A stretch of DNA of 64,000 bases from Glycomyces tenuis DSM 44171 (GCF_000427885.1 NZ_ATYW01000003.1:62001-126000), one strand, 5' to 3'; numbered from the stretch's first letter, positions 34,708 through 43,684 are shown. Made by a program: numbers and translations. The notes: a model not told the origin generated them from the sequence alone.

Positions 34708-36504
34708 CTAACTGTGCTCGTCGTACAACGCGTTGATCTCGTCTGAGTATTTTTTCACGACGACGTGGCGTTTGACCTTGGTTGAGGGGGTGATTTCTCC
34801 GGCGTCTTCGCTCAGTTCGACCGGTATGACCCTGAATCGCTTGATTTGCTCGGCGCGGGAGACCGTCGCGTTCGCCCGGTCGATCTGCACTTGGAGCTCG
34901 GCGAGCAGCTCGGCGTCCTCGGCGGCGTCCGCGATCGGGGTCTTCGGGTCCTTGCCGTGGCGCTCCAGCCAGTCGGGGAGCATCTCGCCGTCCACCGAGA
35001 TGAGCGCCCCGATGTAGGGGCGGCCCTCGCCGACGACCATCGCGTAGGCGATGAGCGGGTGGGAGTCCAGGACCTTCTCCAGCGGCGCGGGGGCGACGTT
35101 CTTGCCCCCGGAGGTCACGATGATCTCCTTCTTGCGGCCGGTGATGGTGACGTAGCCGTCGTCGTCGATCTCGGCGATGTCGCCGGTCGAGAACCAGCCG
35201 TCGGCGTCGAGCACCTCGGCGGTGGCCGCGTCGTTGTTCCAGTAGCCGCGGAAGATCTGCGGGCCCTTCGCCTGGAGCTCGCCGTCGTCGGCGACGCGCA
35301 TCGAGGTGCTCGGGATGGGGCGACCGACCGAGCCGACCTTGATCGCGTTCTGGATGTTGAGCGCGAGCACCGGTGAGGTCTCGGTGAGCCCGTAGCCCTC
35401 GAAGATCGTCACCCCGACGCCGCGGAAGAAGTGCCCGAGCTCGCTGCCGAGCGCGGCGCCGCCGGAGACGGCCGAGGTGCACTCGCCGCCGAGCGCGGCC
35501 CGCAGCTTGGAGTAGACGAGGACGTCCCACAGCTTGTGGCGCAGTTTGAGCGCCAGGCCGGGTCCGGCCGAGGAGTCCAGCGCCCGGCTGTATTCCTTCG
35601 CGGCGGCCGTGGCCTTGTCGAACAGCTTGGCCTTGCCGCCGTCGACGGCCTTCTGGTAGGCGTTGTTGTAGACCTTCTCGAACACGCGCGGGATCGCCAG
35701 CAGCGTCGTCGGCTTGACCACGGGCATGATCTGGGCGAGCTTGGTGCGGTCGGAGAAGTGCGCCATCGTGGTGCGCGACTCGACGCCGGCGACCTGGAGG
35801 ATCCGGGCCAGCACGTGCGCCAGCGGCAGGAACATGAGCATCCGCGCGCCGTCGTAGAGCACGTCCGGGACTTCGGGGATGATGTTGCGGATGTTCGCGG
35901 TCAGGTTCCGGTGGGTGAGCATGCAGCCCTTGGAGCGGCCGGTGGTGCCCGAGGTGTAGATGATCGTGGCGAGGTCGTCGGCCTTGCGGGAGGCCCGGCG
36001 CTCCTCGATGTCGACGTCGGCGTCCTTGCCGGACTCGGTGAGCCGTTCCACCGCGCCCTCGTCGATCGTCCAGATGTCCTTGACCGTCTCGGCCAGACCT
36101 TCGACGATCTGGCGGTGCTCGGGGGTCTCGACGATCGCGGCCACCGCGCCGGAGTCGGTCAGGATCCACTCGGCCTGCTCGGGCGAGGAGGTCTCGTAGA
36201 CCGGCACGGTCACCGCGCCGGCGGCCCAGATCGCGTAGTCGAACAGGGTCCACTCGTACCTGGTCCGCGACATGAGCACGACCCGGTCGCCGGGCTGGAT
36301 CCCGGCCGCGCCCAGGCCCCTGGCCACGCCGACCACCTGCTCGCGGAACTCGGCGGCGGTCACGTCCTCCCAGGTGAGCCCGTCGTCGTAGGTGCGGGCG
36401 TACAGGATCGAGTCGGGATGGTCGTCGGCGGCGGCCCAGAGAGCGGTGAGGGTGTTGTCGTCGTCTGGCACTGTCACCACGGGGGGGACGGCGAACTCGC
36501 GCAT
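34708..36504 (-). CDS. Long-chain fatty acid-CoA ligase (AMP-forming)
   Basis: A 598-residue adenylate-forming enzyme that activates fatty acids with ATP and CoA. The P-loop is IIYTSGTTGRSKGCMLTH; A5 is GYGLTETSPV; A7/A8 appear as GWFSTGDIAEIDDDGYVTITGRKKEII; the C-terminal catalytic Lys lies in TPSTKVKRH. Long insertions place it in the long-chain (FadD15-like) group. The ATG at 36504 is preferred to an upstream in-frame codon because AAGGAG lies seven bases before it. It heads an operon with the histidine kinase and response regulator, an association that may mean lipid-linked sensing. Confidence 0.92.
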   Translation of the reverse strand: MREFAVPPVVTVPDDDNTLTALWAAADDHPDSILYARTYDDGLTWEDVTAAEFREQVVGVARGLGAAGIQPGDRVVLMSRTRYEWTLFDYAIWAAGAVTVPVYETSSPEQAEWILTDSGAVAAIVETPEHRQIVEGLAETVKDIWTIDEGAVERLTESGKDADVDIEERRASRKADDLATIIYTSGTTGRSKGCMLTHRNLTANIRNIIPEVPDVLYDGARMLMFLPLAHVLARILQVAGVESRTTMAHFSDRTKLAQIMPVVKPTTLLAIPRVFEKVYNNAYQKAVDGGKAKLFDKATAAAKEYSRALDSSAGPGLALKLRHKLWDVLVYSKLRAALGGECTSAVSGGAALGSELGHFFRGVGVTIFEGYGLTETSPVLALNIQNAIKVGSVGRPIPSTSMRVADDGELQAKGPQIFRGYWNNDAATAEVLDADGWFSTGDIAEIDDDGYVTITGRKKEIIVTSGGKNVAPAPLEKVLDSHPLIAYAMVVGEGRPYIGALISVDGEMLPDWLERHGKDPKTPIADAAEDAELLAELQVQIDRANATVSRAEQIKRFRVIPVELSEDAGEITPSTKVKRHVVVKKYSDEINALYDEHS

Positions 36505-36552
36505 GGACAGGCTCCTTTGTGTGGCCGGTTTCACGGCTCTGTAAAGCGGCTC

Positions 36553-36575
36553 ACATTAATGTTACCGGTCGGTCA
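36553..36575. promoter_or_regulatory. Palindromes upstream of the acyl-CoA synthetase gene
   Basis: A perfect ACATTAATGT (36553-36562) is joined directly to TACCGGTCGGTCA (36563-36575), an ACCGGTCGGT-type imperfect dyad common among TetR operators of lipid genes. TAACAT, a possible -10 of the minus-strand gene, overlaps the junction. The regulator is unknown. The rest of 36505-36782 holds no gene I can support. Confidence 0.45.
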
Positions 36576-36782
36576 CTTGATCTTGCGCGGCGGGACTGTG
36601 AGCTGAACCATGATGATAGTGGTCGCCTCCCTGGCCCGGGGCGTCGGTGGCGCGGATTCCCGGTCCTTTGGACGCTTCGGCGGCTTCGATTGGCTCCGCG
36701 GCCGACTCGCATGCTGTGACGGTACCCGTGGTCCGGGGCCTCCTCCTTCCGAAAGCGGTAGGAAAAAGGGCGCGGAGCTCAG

Positions 36783-36796
36783 GCGATTAACATCGC
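36783..36796. repeat. Inverted repeat upstream of the glucokinase gene
   Basis: GCGAT and ATCGC around TAAC (36783-36796), just before TAAAGT (36798-36803), a possible -10 box. A likely operator for the downstream ROK gene. Confidence 0.4.
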
Positions 36797-36872
36797 GTAA
36801 AGTCTGTCGGTGGCCCGCAGCGTCGCGGAAAAACCAACGGCATCGCTCTTGAACAACGCTGGAGGGACAGCA

Positions 36873-37820
36873 GTGAGTCTGACAATCGGGGTCGACATCG
36901 GCGGGACCAAAGTCGGCGGCGGCCTCGTCGACGAGGACGGCCGGATCCTCGCCACGGCCCTTCGACCCACTCCGGCCGACGACACCGCGGGCGTCATCCG
37001 GGCCGTCAGCGAAGTCGTCGACGAACTGCGCGGCGACCACGACATCGAGGCCGTCGGCATCGGCGCGGCCGGATGGATCTCCTCCGACCGCTCCACGGTC
37101 ATGCTGGCCCCCAACCTCTCATGGCGGGACGAGCCGCTGCGCGACAAGGTCGCCGCCGCCGTCGACCTCCCCGTCGTGGTCGAGAACGACGCCAACGTCG
37201 CCATCTGGGGCGAGCACCGCTTCGGCGCCGCCAAGGGCTTCCGCTCCTCCGTGCTCTACACCGTCGGCACCGGCATCGGCGGCGGCATCGTCGTCAAGGA
37301 CAACCTGCTGCGCGGCACCAACGGCGTCGCCGCCGAGATCGGCCACATGCGCTCGGTCCCCGAAGGGCGCGAGTGCGGGTGCGGCCGCACCGGCTGCCTC
37401 GAGCAGTACGCCTCGGGCCGCGCGCTCACCCAGGCCGCCCGCGAGGGCGCCAAGGCCGACCCCGACAAGGCCCGGTTCCTGCTCAAGCTCGCCGGCGGCG
37501 ACCCCGACGCCGTCACCGGCAAGGAGATCACCGAGGCCGCCGGGGAGGGCGACGAGGTCGCCCTCGCCGCCTTCGACTTCATCGGCTACTACCTCGGCAA
37601 CTCCGCGGCCGACCTGGTGCAGCTCATCGACCCCGGCGTCGTCATCATCGCCGGCGGCGTCGTGGAGGCCGGCGACGTGCTGCTCGACCCCATCCGCAAG
37701 CACTACACCGAGGCGCTGGCCAAGCGCGCGGACCTCCCGGTCGCCGAGATCCAGGCCGCGACGCTCGGCTCGAAGGCCGGCGTCATCGGCGCGGCCGACC
37801 TGGCCAGGCAGCTGACCTGA
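36873..37820 (+). CDS. glkA: ROK-family glucokinase
   Basis: A 315-residue sugar kinase that phosphorylates glucose with ATP. The phosphate-1 motif is GVDIGGTKVGGGLVD (residues 4-18); the ROK zinc site is CGCGRTGCLEQYASG preceded by the metal His in EIGHMR; the active Asp lies in VENDANVAI. In Streptomyces the orthologue GlkA also mediates carbon catabolite repression. GTG 36873 is chosen because GGAGG lies seven bases upstream; the longer frame from 36810 has a non-conserved extension. It is followed by a strong terminator. Confidence 0.92.
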   Translation: MSLTIGVDIGGTKVGGGLVDEDGRILATALRPTPADDTAGVIRAVSEVVDELRGDHDIEAVGIGAAGWISSDRSTVMLAPNLSWRDEPLRDKVAAAVDLPVVVENDANVAIWGEHRFGAAKGFRSSVLYTVGTGIGGGIVVKDNLLRGTNGVAAEIGHMRSVPEGRECGCGRTGCLEQYASGRALTQAAREGAKADPDKARFLLKLAGGDPDAVTGKEITEAAGEGDEVALAAFDFIGYYLGNSAADLVQLIDPGVVIIAGGVVEAGDVLLDPIRKHYTEALAKRADLPVAEIQAATLGSKAGVIGAADLARQLT

Positions 37821-37835
37821 GCCGAAGACGCGAAC

Positions 37836-37868
37836 GGGGCCGGGGCGCGAACCCCGGCCCCTCTGTTT
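37836..37868 (+). terminator. Terminator after glkA
   Basis: A 10-bp stem (37836-37845 with 37852-37861), loop CGCGAA, then TCTGTTT. It ends the glkA transcript just before the convergent beta-helix gene. Confidence 0.8.
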
Positions 37869-37878
37869 CGCACTCGGA

Positions 37879-39450
37879 TCAGCAGACGTTCACCGACGCG
37901 TTGCCCGAGATGTTCCAGTTGACGTTGTCGCCGCACGGCGACTCGCGCACCGAGGTGTTGTTCACCTCCAAGGTGATCCACACGTCCCGCGTGTTGGGGA
38001 ACTCCGAGCGGGCCGCGATGCGGACCTCGCCGCCGCCGTTGACGGTGCCGCCCTCGATGGTGACGTTGTAGCAGTTCTCGATGAGGATCGAGTTGTTGCC
38101 GTTGTTCGCCAGGTCGACGTTGCGGATGGTCACGCCGCCGGACTGCGAGACGCAGAAGACGCCGCGTCCGCCGCCGCGCGAGATGACGTTGTCGACCCAG
38201 ATGTTGGTCGAGTAGTCGCCGCTGCCGAGCTCGCCGTTGTTGTTGGCCATGCGGAAGGTCGCGTAACCGGTGCCGGCGCCGACGTTCGAGCCGTCGACGG
38301 TGCCGACCCAGCCGTCGGTCGAGTTCTGGATGAGCAGGCCCGACTCGCCGACGTTGCGGGCGGTGACCCGCCCGATGCTGAAGCCGTCGATGTTCCACGT
38401 CTCGACGGCGTGGCTGCCCGCGCCCTCGACGTAGATGTCGTCCATGGTCACGTCCCTGCTGCCGGCCTCGTCGCGCTCGAACCTGATGCCCATGCCCCCG
38501 CTGAGGTCCATGTTGATGTCACCGAGGTGGAGGTTCGAGTTGCCGTAGAAGCGCATCGCGAAATACGCCGAGCCGGTCAGGTTCAGGTACGGGATCGACA
38601 CGTTGGACGTGCCCAGTGATTCGATCGCGCCTCTGCCGCTGCGCCAGCCGATGTCGATCGTCCCGCAGCCCTCGAAGACCCGGTTGCTGGGGATCGAGAT
38701 CGTGCTCGCGCCGATGCCGCCCGAGGCCATGACGGAGGTCCGCTCGCCGCTGCCGGTCGAGTCGACGGCGGCCTGGATCGCGGCGCGGTAGTCGCCGCCC
38801 TGGTAGACGGTGCTGCCGCCGTTGCTGGCGGTGTAGTTGCCGCTGGAGCCGGTCACGGTCGCGTCCGGGGAGCCCGAGCCGCACTCGCCGCCGGGGTCGG
38901 GATCGCCGCCGTCGCCGACCTCGACCAGCTGGAACTGCTGGTTGGCGCCGCCGTTGACGTCGTACTGGGAGATCCGGGAGCCGGGTTCGGTGGATCGTTC
39001 CCACACGTCCATGGCCTTGCCGGAGAAGCGGTTGACGAAGGTGGCGTAGCCGCCGCTCTCGCGCACCTCCCACTGCTGGTTGGTGCCGTTGAGGTCGGTC
39101 CACTGCGCGATGGTCGCGCCGTTCTCGGCGTTCCACTCGAAGACCTCCAGGACCAGGTTCGAGTGCCTGGCCTGGATGCGGTAGTAGCCGCCTCCGGCGT
39201 CGATGAAGCGGAACTGCTGGTTGGCCGCCCCGGTGTCGTTCCACTGGATGAGCTCGGCGCCCGCGGCGGTCGAGACGTCGAGGATGTCGAGCGCCAGGCC
39301 GGAATGGCGGCTGACGATCTTGTACCAGGTGCCGGTCTCCACTGCTCCGGCTGCCTGGGGGACCGCGAAGAGCGCGAGCGCGATGCCGGTGAGGGCGGCG
39401 GTGAGGGTGGTGAGGAGGAGGGTGAGTCTCCGTTTGAGGACTCGGGTCAT
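37879..39450 (-). CDS. Secreted ricin-type lectin plus parallel beta-helix protein
   Basis: A 523-residue secreted protein. A signal peptide (residues 1-36) is followed by a beta-trefoil CBM13/RICIN domain (about 37-180) with three QxW-type repeats (ANQQFRF, TNQQWEV, ANQQFQL). After an Asp/Gly/Pro linker comes a right-handed parallel beta-helix of about 330 residues (ISIPSNRVFEGCGTIDI, GLLIQNSTDGWVGTVDG, GGVTIRNVDLANNGNNSI). Such helices belong to polysaccharide lyases and hydrolases, but no pectate lyase or GH28 catalytic signature was clear. A close paralogue lacking the lectin lies directly upstream on the same strand. SD AAGGAA precedes ATG 39450. Confidence 0.8.
   Translation of the reverse strand: MTRVLKRRLTLLLTTLTAALTGIALALFAVPQAAGAVETGTWYKIVSRHSGLALDILDVSTAAGAELIQWNDTGAANQQFRFIDAGGGYYRIQARHSNLVLEVFEWNAENGATIAQWTDLNGTNQQWEVRESGGYATFVNRFSGKAMDVWERSTEPGSRISQYDVNGGANQQFQLVEVGDGGDPDPGGECGSGSPDATVTGSSGNYTASNGGSTVYQGGDYRAAIQAAVDSTGSGERTSVMASGGIGASTISIPSNRVFEGCGTIDIGWRSGRGAIESLGTSNVSIPYLNLTGSAYFAMRFYGNSNLHLGDINMDLSGGMGIRFERDEAGSRDVTMDDIYVEGAGSHAVETWNIDGFSIGRVTARNVGESGLLIQNSTDGWVGTVDGSNVGAGTGYATFRMANNNGELGSGDYSTNIWVDNVISRGGGRGVFCVSQSGGVTIRNVDLANNGNNSILIENCYNVTIEGGTVNGGGEVRIAARSEFPNTRDVWITLEVNNTSVRESPCGDNVNWNISGNASVNVC
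37960..38460 (-). repeat. 3' beta-helix region duplicated at 39694-40194
   Basis: About 500 bases of the two beta-helix genes are highly alike at an offset of 1734 bases, including long exactly matching runs (for example 37981 onward against 39715 onward). They encode the same C-terminal beta-helix turns, while the 5' halves of the genes differ much more. Confidence 0.75.
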
Positions 39451-39498
39451 GGCTTGATTCCTTTTGATCGAGAGATTGAAATGAAACGATTAAATTGG

Positions 39499-39548
39499 AA
39501 CCGGAGCGGCGGGCATCGTCAGAGTCGGGGGACCCCGCCGCTCCGGTT
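39499..39548 (-). terminator. Terminator between the two beta-helix genes
   Basis: A perfect 15-bp stem (39499-39513 with 39534-39548) with a 20-base loop, followed on the minus strand by CCAATTTAATC. It ends the upstream paralogue, implying that the two genes are transcribed separately. Confidence 0.7.
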
Positions 39549-39590
39549 CGACATCTCGGACCGATCACCTCCGATAAGGACGTTTTGGAT

Positions 39591-39602
39591 TGGAACGTTT
39601 CA
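39591..39602. promoter_or_regulatory. LacI-type operator-like palindrome
   Basis: TGGAACGTTTCA reads as TGRAACGTTYCA, a near-palindrome with a central CG as in LacI/GalR-family sites; a related TGAAACGATT lies at 39481-39491. It may mediate carbon control of the beta-helix genes. Confidence 0.35.
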
Positions 39603-39612
39603 GCGGCGCGCG

Positions 39613-40773
39613 TCAGCAGACGTCCACCGACGCGTTGCCGGTGATGTTCCAGGTGATGTTCTCGCCGCAGGGCGACTCCCGGACGGAGGTGCCGTTCACC
39701 TCCAGGGAGATCGACACGTCCCGCGTGTTGGGGAACTCCGAGCGGGCCGCGATGCGGACCTCGCCGCCGCCGTTGACGGTGCCGCCCTCGATGGTGACGT
39801 TGTAGCAGTTCTCGATGAGGATCGAGTTGTTGCCGTTGTCGGCCAGGTCGACGTTCGCGATGGTCACGCCGCCGGACTGCGAGACGCAGAAGACGCCGCG
39901 TCCGCCGCCGCGCGAGATGACGTTGTCGACGTGGATGTTCGTGTCGTAGCCGCCGTCGGCCTCCTGGCCGTTGTTGTTGGCCATGCGGAAGGTCGCGTAA
40001 CCGGTGCCGGCGCCGACGTTCTCGCCGTCGACGGTGCCGACCTGTCCGTTGGTCGAGTTCTGGATGAGCAGGCCCGACTCGCCGACGTTGCGGGCGGTGA
40101 CCCGCCCGATGTCGAAGCCGTCGATGTTCCACGTCTCGACGGCGTGGCTGCCCGCGCCCTCGACGTAGACGTCGTCCATGGTCACGTCGGTGCTGCCGGG
40201 CAGGTCCCGCTCGAAGCGGATGCCGAGCCCGCCGCTCAGGTTCATGTTGATGTCGCCCAGGTGCAGGCCGTGGACGTCGGCGAACCGCATGCCGAAGTAG
40301 GGGGCTCCCGTCATGTTCATGTAGGGGATCGACACGTCGGTGGCGCCGATGGCCTGCACCGCTCCCTCGCCGGAGGCGTTGCCGACGTCCATGGTGCCGC
40401 AGACCTCGAAGGCGGTGTGGCTGGGCAGGTCGATGGCGTTGTCCCCGATCCAGGCGCTGGCCATGACCGAGACCTTCTCCTGGCTGGTGCGGTTCGGATC
40501 GAGCGCGCCGATCGCCTCCCAGATCGCGTTGATGTAGTACTCGCCCTGATAGACGGTCTCGCCGTGGTAGGTGGCCGTGAAGCCGGAGGACTGGCTGCCG
40601 GTCACGACCGCGTCGCCTCCGCCGCACTCCTGCGCCGCGGCGGCGTCGTCGTCCGGGGCCTCGGTCTCGGCTCCCGCGGACTGCGTGATGAGGACGAAGG
40701 ACGTCAGTGCCGTCGCGGCGGCGAGCGCCGCCGCGCCGAGCACGGCGGTCTTCCGCCTGACTGTTCGTATCAT
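39613..40773 (-). CDS. Secreted parallel beta-helix protein, lectin-less paralogue
   Basis: A 386-residue secreted protein with a signal peptide (about residues 1-35), an acidic Asp/Ala segment and a beta-helix region matching the previous protein over almost its whole length (HTAFEVCGTMDVG, GLLIQNSTNGQVGTVDG, FCVSQSGGVTIANVDLADN, SEFPNTRDVSISLEVN). Conserved Cys in the shared C-terminus (ESPCGEN and DVC) may form a capping disulfide. The substrate is unknown. It and its neighbour probably arose by tandem duplication, with the RICIN module gained or lost afterwards. Confidence 0.8.
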   Translation of the reverse strand: MIRTVRRKTAVLGAAALAAATALTSFVLITQSAGAETEAPDDDAAAAQECGGGDAVVTGSQSSGFTATYHGETVYQGEYYINAIWEAIGALDPNRTSQEKVSVMASAWIGDNAIDLPSHTAFEVCGTMDVGNASGEGAVQAIGATDVSIPYMNMTGAPYFGMRFADVHGLHLGDINMNLSGGLGIRFERDLPGSTDVTMDDVYVEGAGSHAVETWNIDGFDIGRVTARNVGESGLLIQNSTNGQVGTVDGENVGAGTGYATFRMANNNGQEADGGYDTNIHVDNVISRGGGRGVFCVSQSGGVTIANVDLADNGNNSILIENCYNVTIEGGTVNGGGEVRIAARSEFPNTRDVSISLEVNGTSVRESPCGENITWNITGNASVDVC

Positions 40774-40803
40774 TTCGGTGCTTTCACTCGTGTGATCAGG
40801 CCT

Positions 40804-40906
40804 TATGCGGTTGTGGACTCAAGGGGCGGGTCCGGTTCCGCGGGGTCATGGATTCCAATGTTCGTCCTACTCGGACATATGCAGTTGTGGGTCCAGGGCG
40901 CGGGCC
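40804..40906. repeat. Direct repeats upstream of the beta-helix genes
   Basis: Two copies of about 29 bases (40804-40832 and 40878-40906), both opening TATGCNGTTGTGG and continuing through GGG/CGGG blocks, lie 74 bases apart in the 5' region of the gene at 39613-40773. Possible regulator sites. Confidence 0.5.
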
Positions 40907-40937
40907 CCGCCCGGAGGCGGTGCGCCGCGGCGGGGAG

Positions 40938-40966
40938 CGGCGCCGGGGCGAGGGGCCCCGGCGCCG
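40938..40966 (-). terminator. Hairpin after the GH74 gene
   Basis: A 12-bp stem (40938-40949 with 40955-40966), six bases beyond the GH74 stop on the minus strand. There is no U-tract. Confidence 0.7.
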
Positions 40967-40972
40967 CGCATG

Positions 40973-43684
40973 TCAGCCCAGCGAGCAGGCCGCCTCCGCG
41001 ACGGCGGGAGTGCCGCTGTTCGAGGCGGTGTAGCCGATCTCGACCGAGGCTCCGGCGGCGATGGCGCCGTTCCAGTCCGCGTTCGTCACGGTGACGGTGT
41101 CCCCATCCTGCGACCAGGAGCCGCCCCACAGGTTCGCGACCTGCTCGTCGCCCGCGAAGGTCCACTGGACGGTCCACCCCTCGCTGGAGGCGCCGGTGCC
41201 GTTGGTGATCGTGACGTTGCCCTGGTGGCCGCCCTGCCAGGCGTTGGGGGAGGACCAGGAGGCCGCGCACTCGCCGCTCGGCGGCGGTTCGTCGGTGGTC
41301 GGCTCGTCGCTCGGCGTCTCCGAGGGCGTCTCGGTCTCGGTCGGGTCGTCCGGCGGCGTGTAGTCGCTCGACTCGCCGACGATGACGCCGCGGCCGTTGG
41401 TGCCGACGTAGACGCGCCCGAACACGTCCGGGTCGCCGGTGATGGCCGAGCCGGTCCACGCCCACTGGTGCTCGTCGTCGTTGATGCGCGTCCAGGTGGC
41501 CCCTTCGTCGACCGAGCGCCAGATGCCGCGCTCGCCGCCGCGGGAGGCGCTGGCGTAGACCGCCGGGTAGTCCTGGCCGGGGGCCGCGGCGCCGAAGCCG
41601 ACGGTGTCGGCCGCGTCGAAGCCGGTGACCTGCGTCCAGTTCTGCCCGCCGTCGGTCGAGCGCCACATGCCGTAGGCGCCGTCCTCGGCCCCGCCGGCGA
41701 GCCACACGTGCCCGGCGTGGCCGGGCACGGCCCCGAAGCGGACCTCGCCCGAGGCGGGGAAGCCCGCGTACGCCGAGGCGGTGAAGCTCGCGCCGCCGTC
41801 GGCACTGTAGTAGAACCGTCCGCCCGCGAAGCCGTAGACGAGGCTCGCGTCGGCCCGGTCGGACTCGACCCGCGCGGCGTCCGGCAGGCCGCTCACGGCC
41901 GTCCAGGACGAGCCGTAGTCGGTCGAGCGCTGCGGGGCGGTCCCGCCGGGCGACCACACGATCGCCGAGGCGTCCGCCGTGACGGCCACGGTGCCGCCGT
42001 CGGTGACGCCGCTCGGCGTCTGCCCGGCCCACCAGGAGCCGCCGGAGTCGGACGAGACGCCGATGCGGGAGACGCCCTCTCCGCCGTTGCCCACGCGGAC
42101 GACGACGCCCGGGTTGAGCTCGGCGAAGTCGATCGAGGTGGTGTTGCCGTGGTGCGGGGCCTGGTAGAACGAGTCCGGCACGGCGTCGATGTCGGTGTGG
42201 ACGAAGCCGCCGATGTCGCCGAGCCCGCTGTAGAGGGCCGGGCCTCCCGGAGGCGCGGCCAGGTCCAGCACCGCGGTCTCCTCCAGGCCGTGGACCATCG
42301 GAGTGACGTGGAAGGTCTGGTTCGCGTCCCAGTTGGTGAGGTCGGTGGAGCCGTAGATGGTCGCGCCGGTGCCCCACATGACCCGGTCCGAATCGTGCGG
42401 GTCGATCGCCATCGAGTCGATCATCCAGCCCCACTTGGGGTTCTGCTCGGGCGCGGTCGGCGTGGCGCCCCAGTCGAGCCAGGGCACCGAGGAGTGGTCG
42501 ATCTCGTAGCGGTCGACGCGCTCGGGCCAGCCGTTCAGCGTCCACGACTGCGTCCAGGTCTCGCCGGAGTCGGTGGAGCGGTAGGTGGTCTCGTCGGGCC
42601 ACCAGGCGTTGACGCTCGAGACCATCAAGGTGCCGGGGTTCTGCCGGTCCAGCGTCAGGCCGCCGAAGCCGAAGCCCTGGTAGTCCGTGCCGTTGGGGCC
42701 GGGATGGATCTCGGTCCAGGTGCCGGCGGCGATGTCGTGGCGCCACACCGAGCCGCCGCGTTCGGCGCCCTCCTCGTTCGGCGGTCCGTTGTAGGGGCCG
42801 GGGTCCCAGGAGGTGATGACGTAGAGGTGGCCGTTCGCCTCGTCGATGGCGGCCTGCTTGGGGATGTTGGGGTAGCCGTCGACGGTGCCGATCTGCGTCG
42901 CCCCGGCCAGCGGTTCCCAGGTGGCGCCGTCGTCGCCGGAGACGTAGACGGGGTTGTCGGGGTCGGCGACGCCGACGTAGGTGGTTCCGGTGCCGGGGGC
43001 GAACTCGATCCACAGGACGCCCTGGTTGTCGCCGAGGACGGGGTCGCCGGGCGTGACGACGAAGTCGCCGGGGTTGGGGAAGCTCGCCACCTCGGCCCAG
43101 GTGCGGCCGTAGTCGGTGGACGTCCACAGCCCGTTGCCGCTCGGGGTGCCCAGATAGAGCCGGGAGTTGTCGCTCGGGTCGACCATGAGGCGCTCGCCCA
43201 TGCCGCGGCCGGGCATGTTGCCGCCCTGCTTGAACGGCAGTTCGGCGACGCCCCAGGTCTCGCCGTAGTCATCGGAGTAGAGGACGGCGCCGTTGTTCGG
43301 GTCCCAGTCGTTGGTGTAGGTGCCGACGGCGGCGTAGACGCGGTTCGGCTCGACCGGGTCGGTCGCCACGGAGACGACGCCGGAGTAGCCCCACTCGTCC
43401 CAGCCGACCCAGTCGAGCAGGGGCTTCCAGGTCTGCGAGTCCTCCTGCCAGCGGTAGAGCCCGCCGATGTCGGTGCGGGCGTAGATCAGGTCCTCTTCGG
43501 TCTCGTTGAACACGATGCCGGGGACGAAACCGCCGCCCGCGATGGCGGCGTTGCTCCAGGTGTAGGTCTCCTCAGCCGGTGCCGGGTCGGCTGATTGGGA
43601 GTGGGCGGCGACTTGGACGACGGCGGCGGTTGCTGCGGTCACCGCTCCGACCGTCAAGAGGCCGACAAGTCTTCTCTTTCTCAT
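40973..43684 (-). CDS. GH74 xyloglucanase with C-terminal CBM2
   Basis: A 903-residue secreted enzyme acting on xyloglucan. After a signal peptide (about residues 1-32) comes YTWSNAAIAGGGFVPGIVFN and DLIYARTDIGGLYRW, the start of the GH74 two-propeller fold, with repeated Asp-box-like TSTDYGRTW, RSTDSGETWTQ, RSTDGGQNWTQ and RSVDEGATWTR turns. A Thr/Glu/Pro linker (around residue 770-800) leads to a CBM2 cellulose-binding module beginning ECAASWSSPNAWQGG, with Trp residues for binding. The active-site Asp pair was not individually assigned. It has its own consensus promoter and a structured leader, and sits beside two secreted beta-helix proteins, a plausible plant cell wall degradation group. 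Confidence 0.93.
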   Translation of the reverse strand: MRKRRLVGLLTVGAVTAATAAVVQVAAHSQSADPAPAEETYTWSNAAIAGGGFVPGIVFNETEEDLIYARTDIGGLYRWQEDSQTWKPLLDWVGWDEWGYSGVVSVATDPVEPNRVYAAVGTYTNDWDPNNGAVLYSDDYGETWGVAELPFKQGGNMPGRGMGERLMVDPSDNSRLYLGTPSGNGLWTSTDYGRTWAEVASFPNPGDFVVTPGDPVLGDNQGVLWIEFAPGTGTTYVGVADPDNPVYVSGDDGATWEPLAGATQIGTVDGYPNIPKQAAIDEANGHLYVITSWDPGPYNGPPNEEGAERGGSVWRHDIAAGTWTEIHPGPNGTDYQGFGFGGLTLDRQNPGTLMVSSVNAWWPDETTYRSTDSGETWTQSWTLNGWPERVDRYEIDHSSVPWLDWGATPTAPEQNPKWGWMIDSMAIDPHDSDRVMWGTGATIYGSTDLTNWDANQTFHVTPMVHGLEETAVLDLAAPPGGPALYSGLGDIGGFVHTDIDAVPDSFYQAPHHGNTTSIDFAELNPGVVVRVGNGGEGVSRIGVSSDSGGSWWAGQTPSGVTDGGTVAVTADASAIVWSPGGTAPQRSTDYGSSWTAVSGLPDAARVESDRADASLVYGFAGGRFYYSADGGASFTASAYAGFPASGEVRFGAVPGHAGHVWLAGGAEDGAYGMWRSTDGGQNWTQVTGFDAADTVGFGAAAPGQDYPAVYASASRGGERGIWRSVDEGATWTRINDDEHQWAWTGSAITGDPDVFGRVYVGTNGRGVIVGESSDYTPPDDPTETETPSETPSDEPTTDEPPPSGECAASWSSPNAWQGGHQGNVTITNGTGASSEGWTVQWTFAGDEQVANLWGGSWSQDGDTVTVTNADWNGAIAAGASVEIGYTASNSGTPAVAEAACSLG

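Noticed and set aside
32939-36253. A 1104-residue open frame running through the acyl-CoA synthetase and kinase genes
   Set aside because: Arg-rich translation in a third frame across two well-supported genes; no motif.
37879-40773. Beta-helix repeats as a CRISPR-like array
   Set aside because: The repeats are long coding duplications (offset 1734 bases), not short repeats with spacers.
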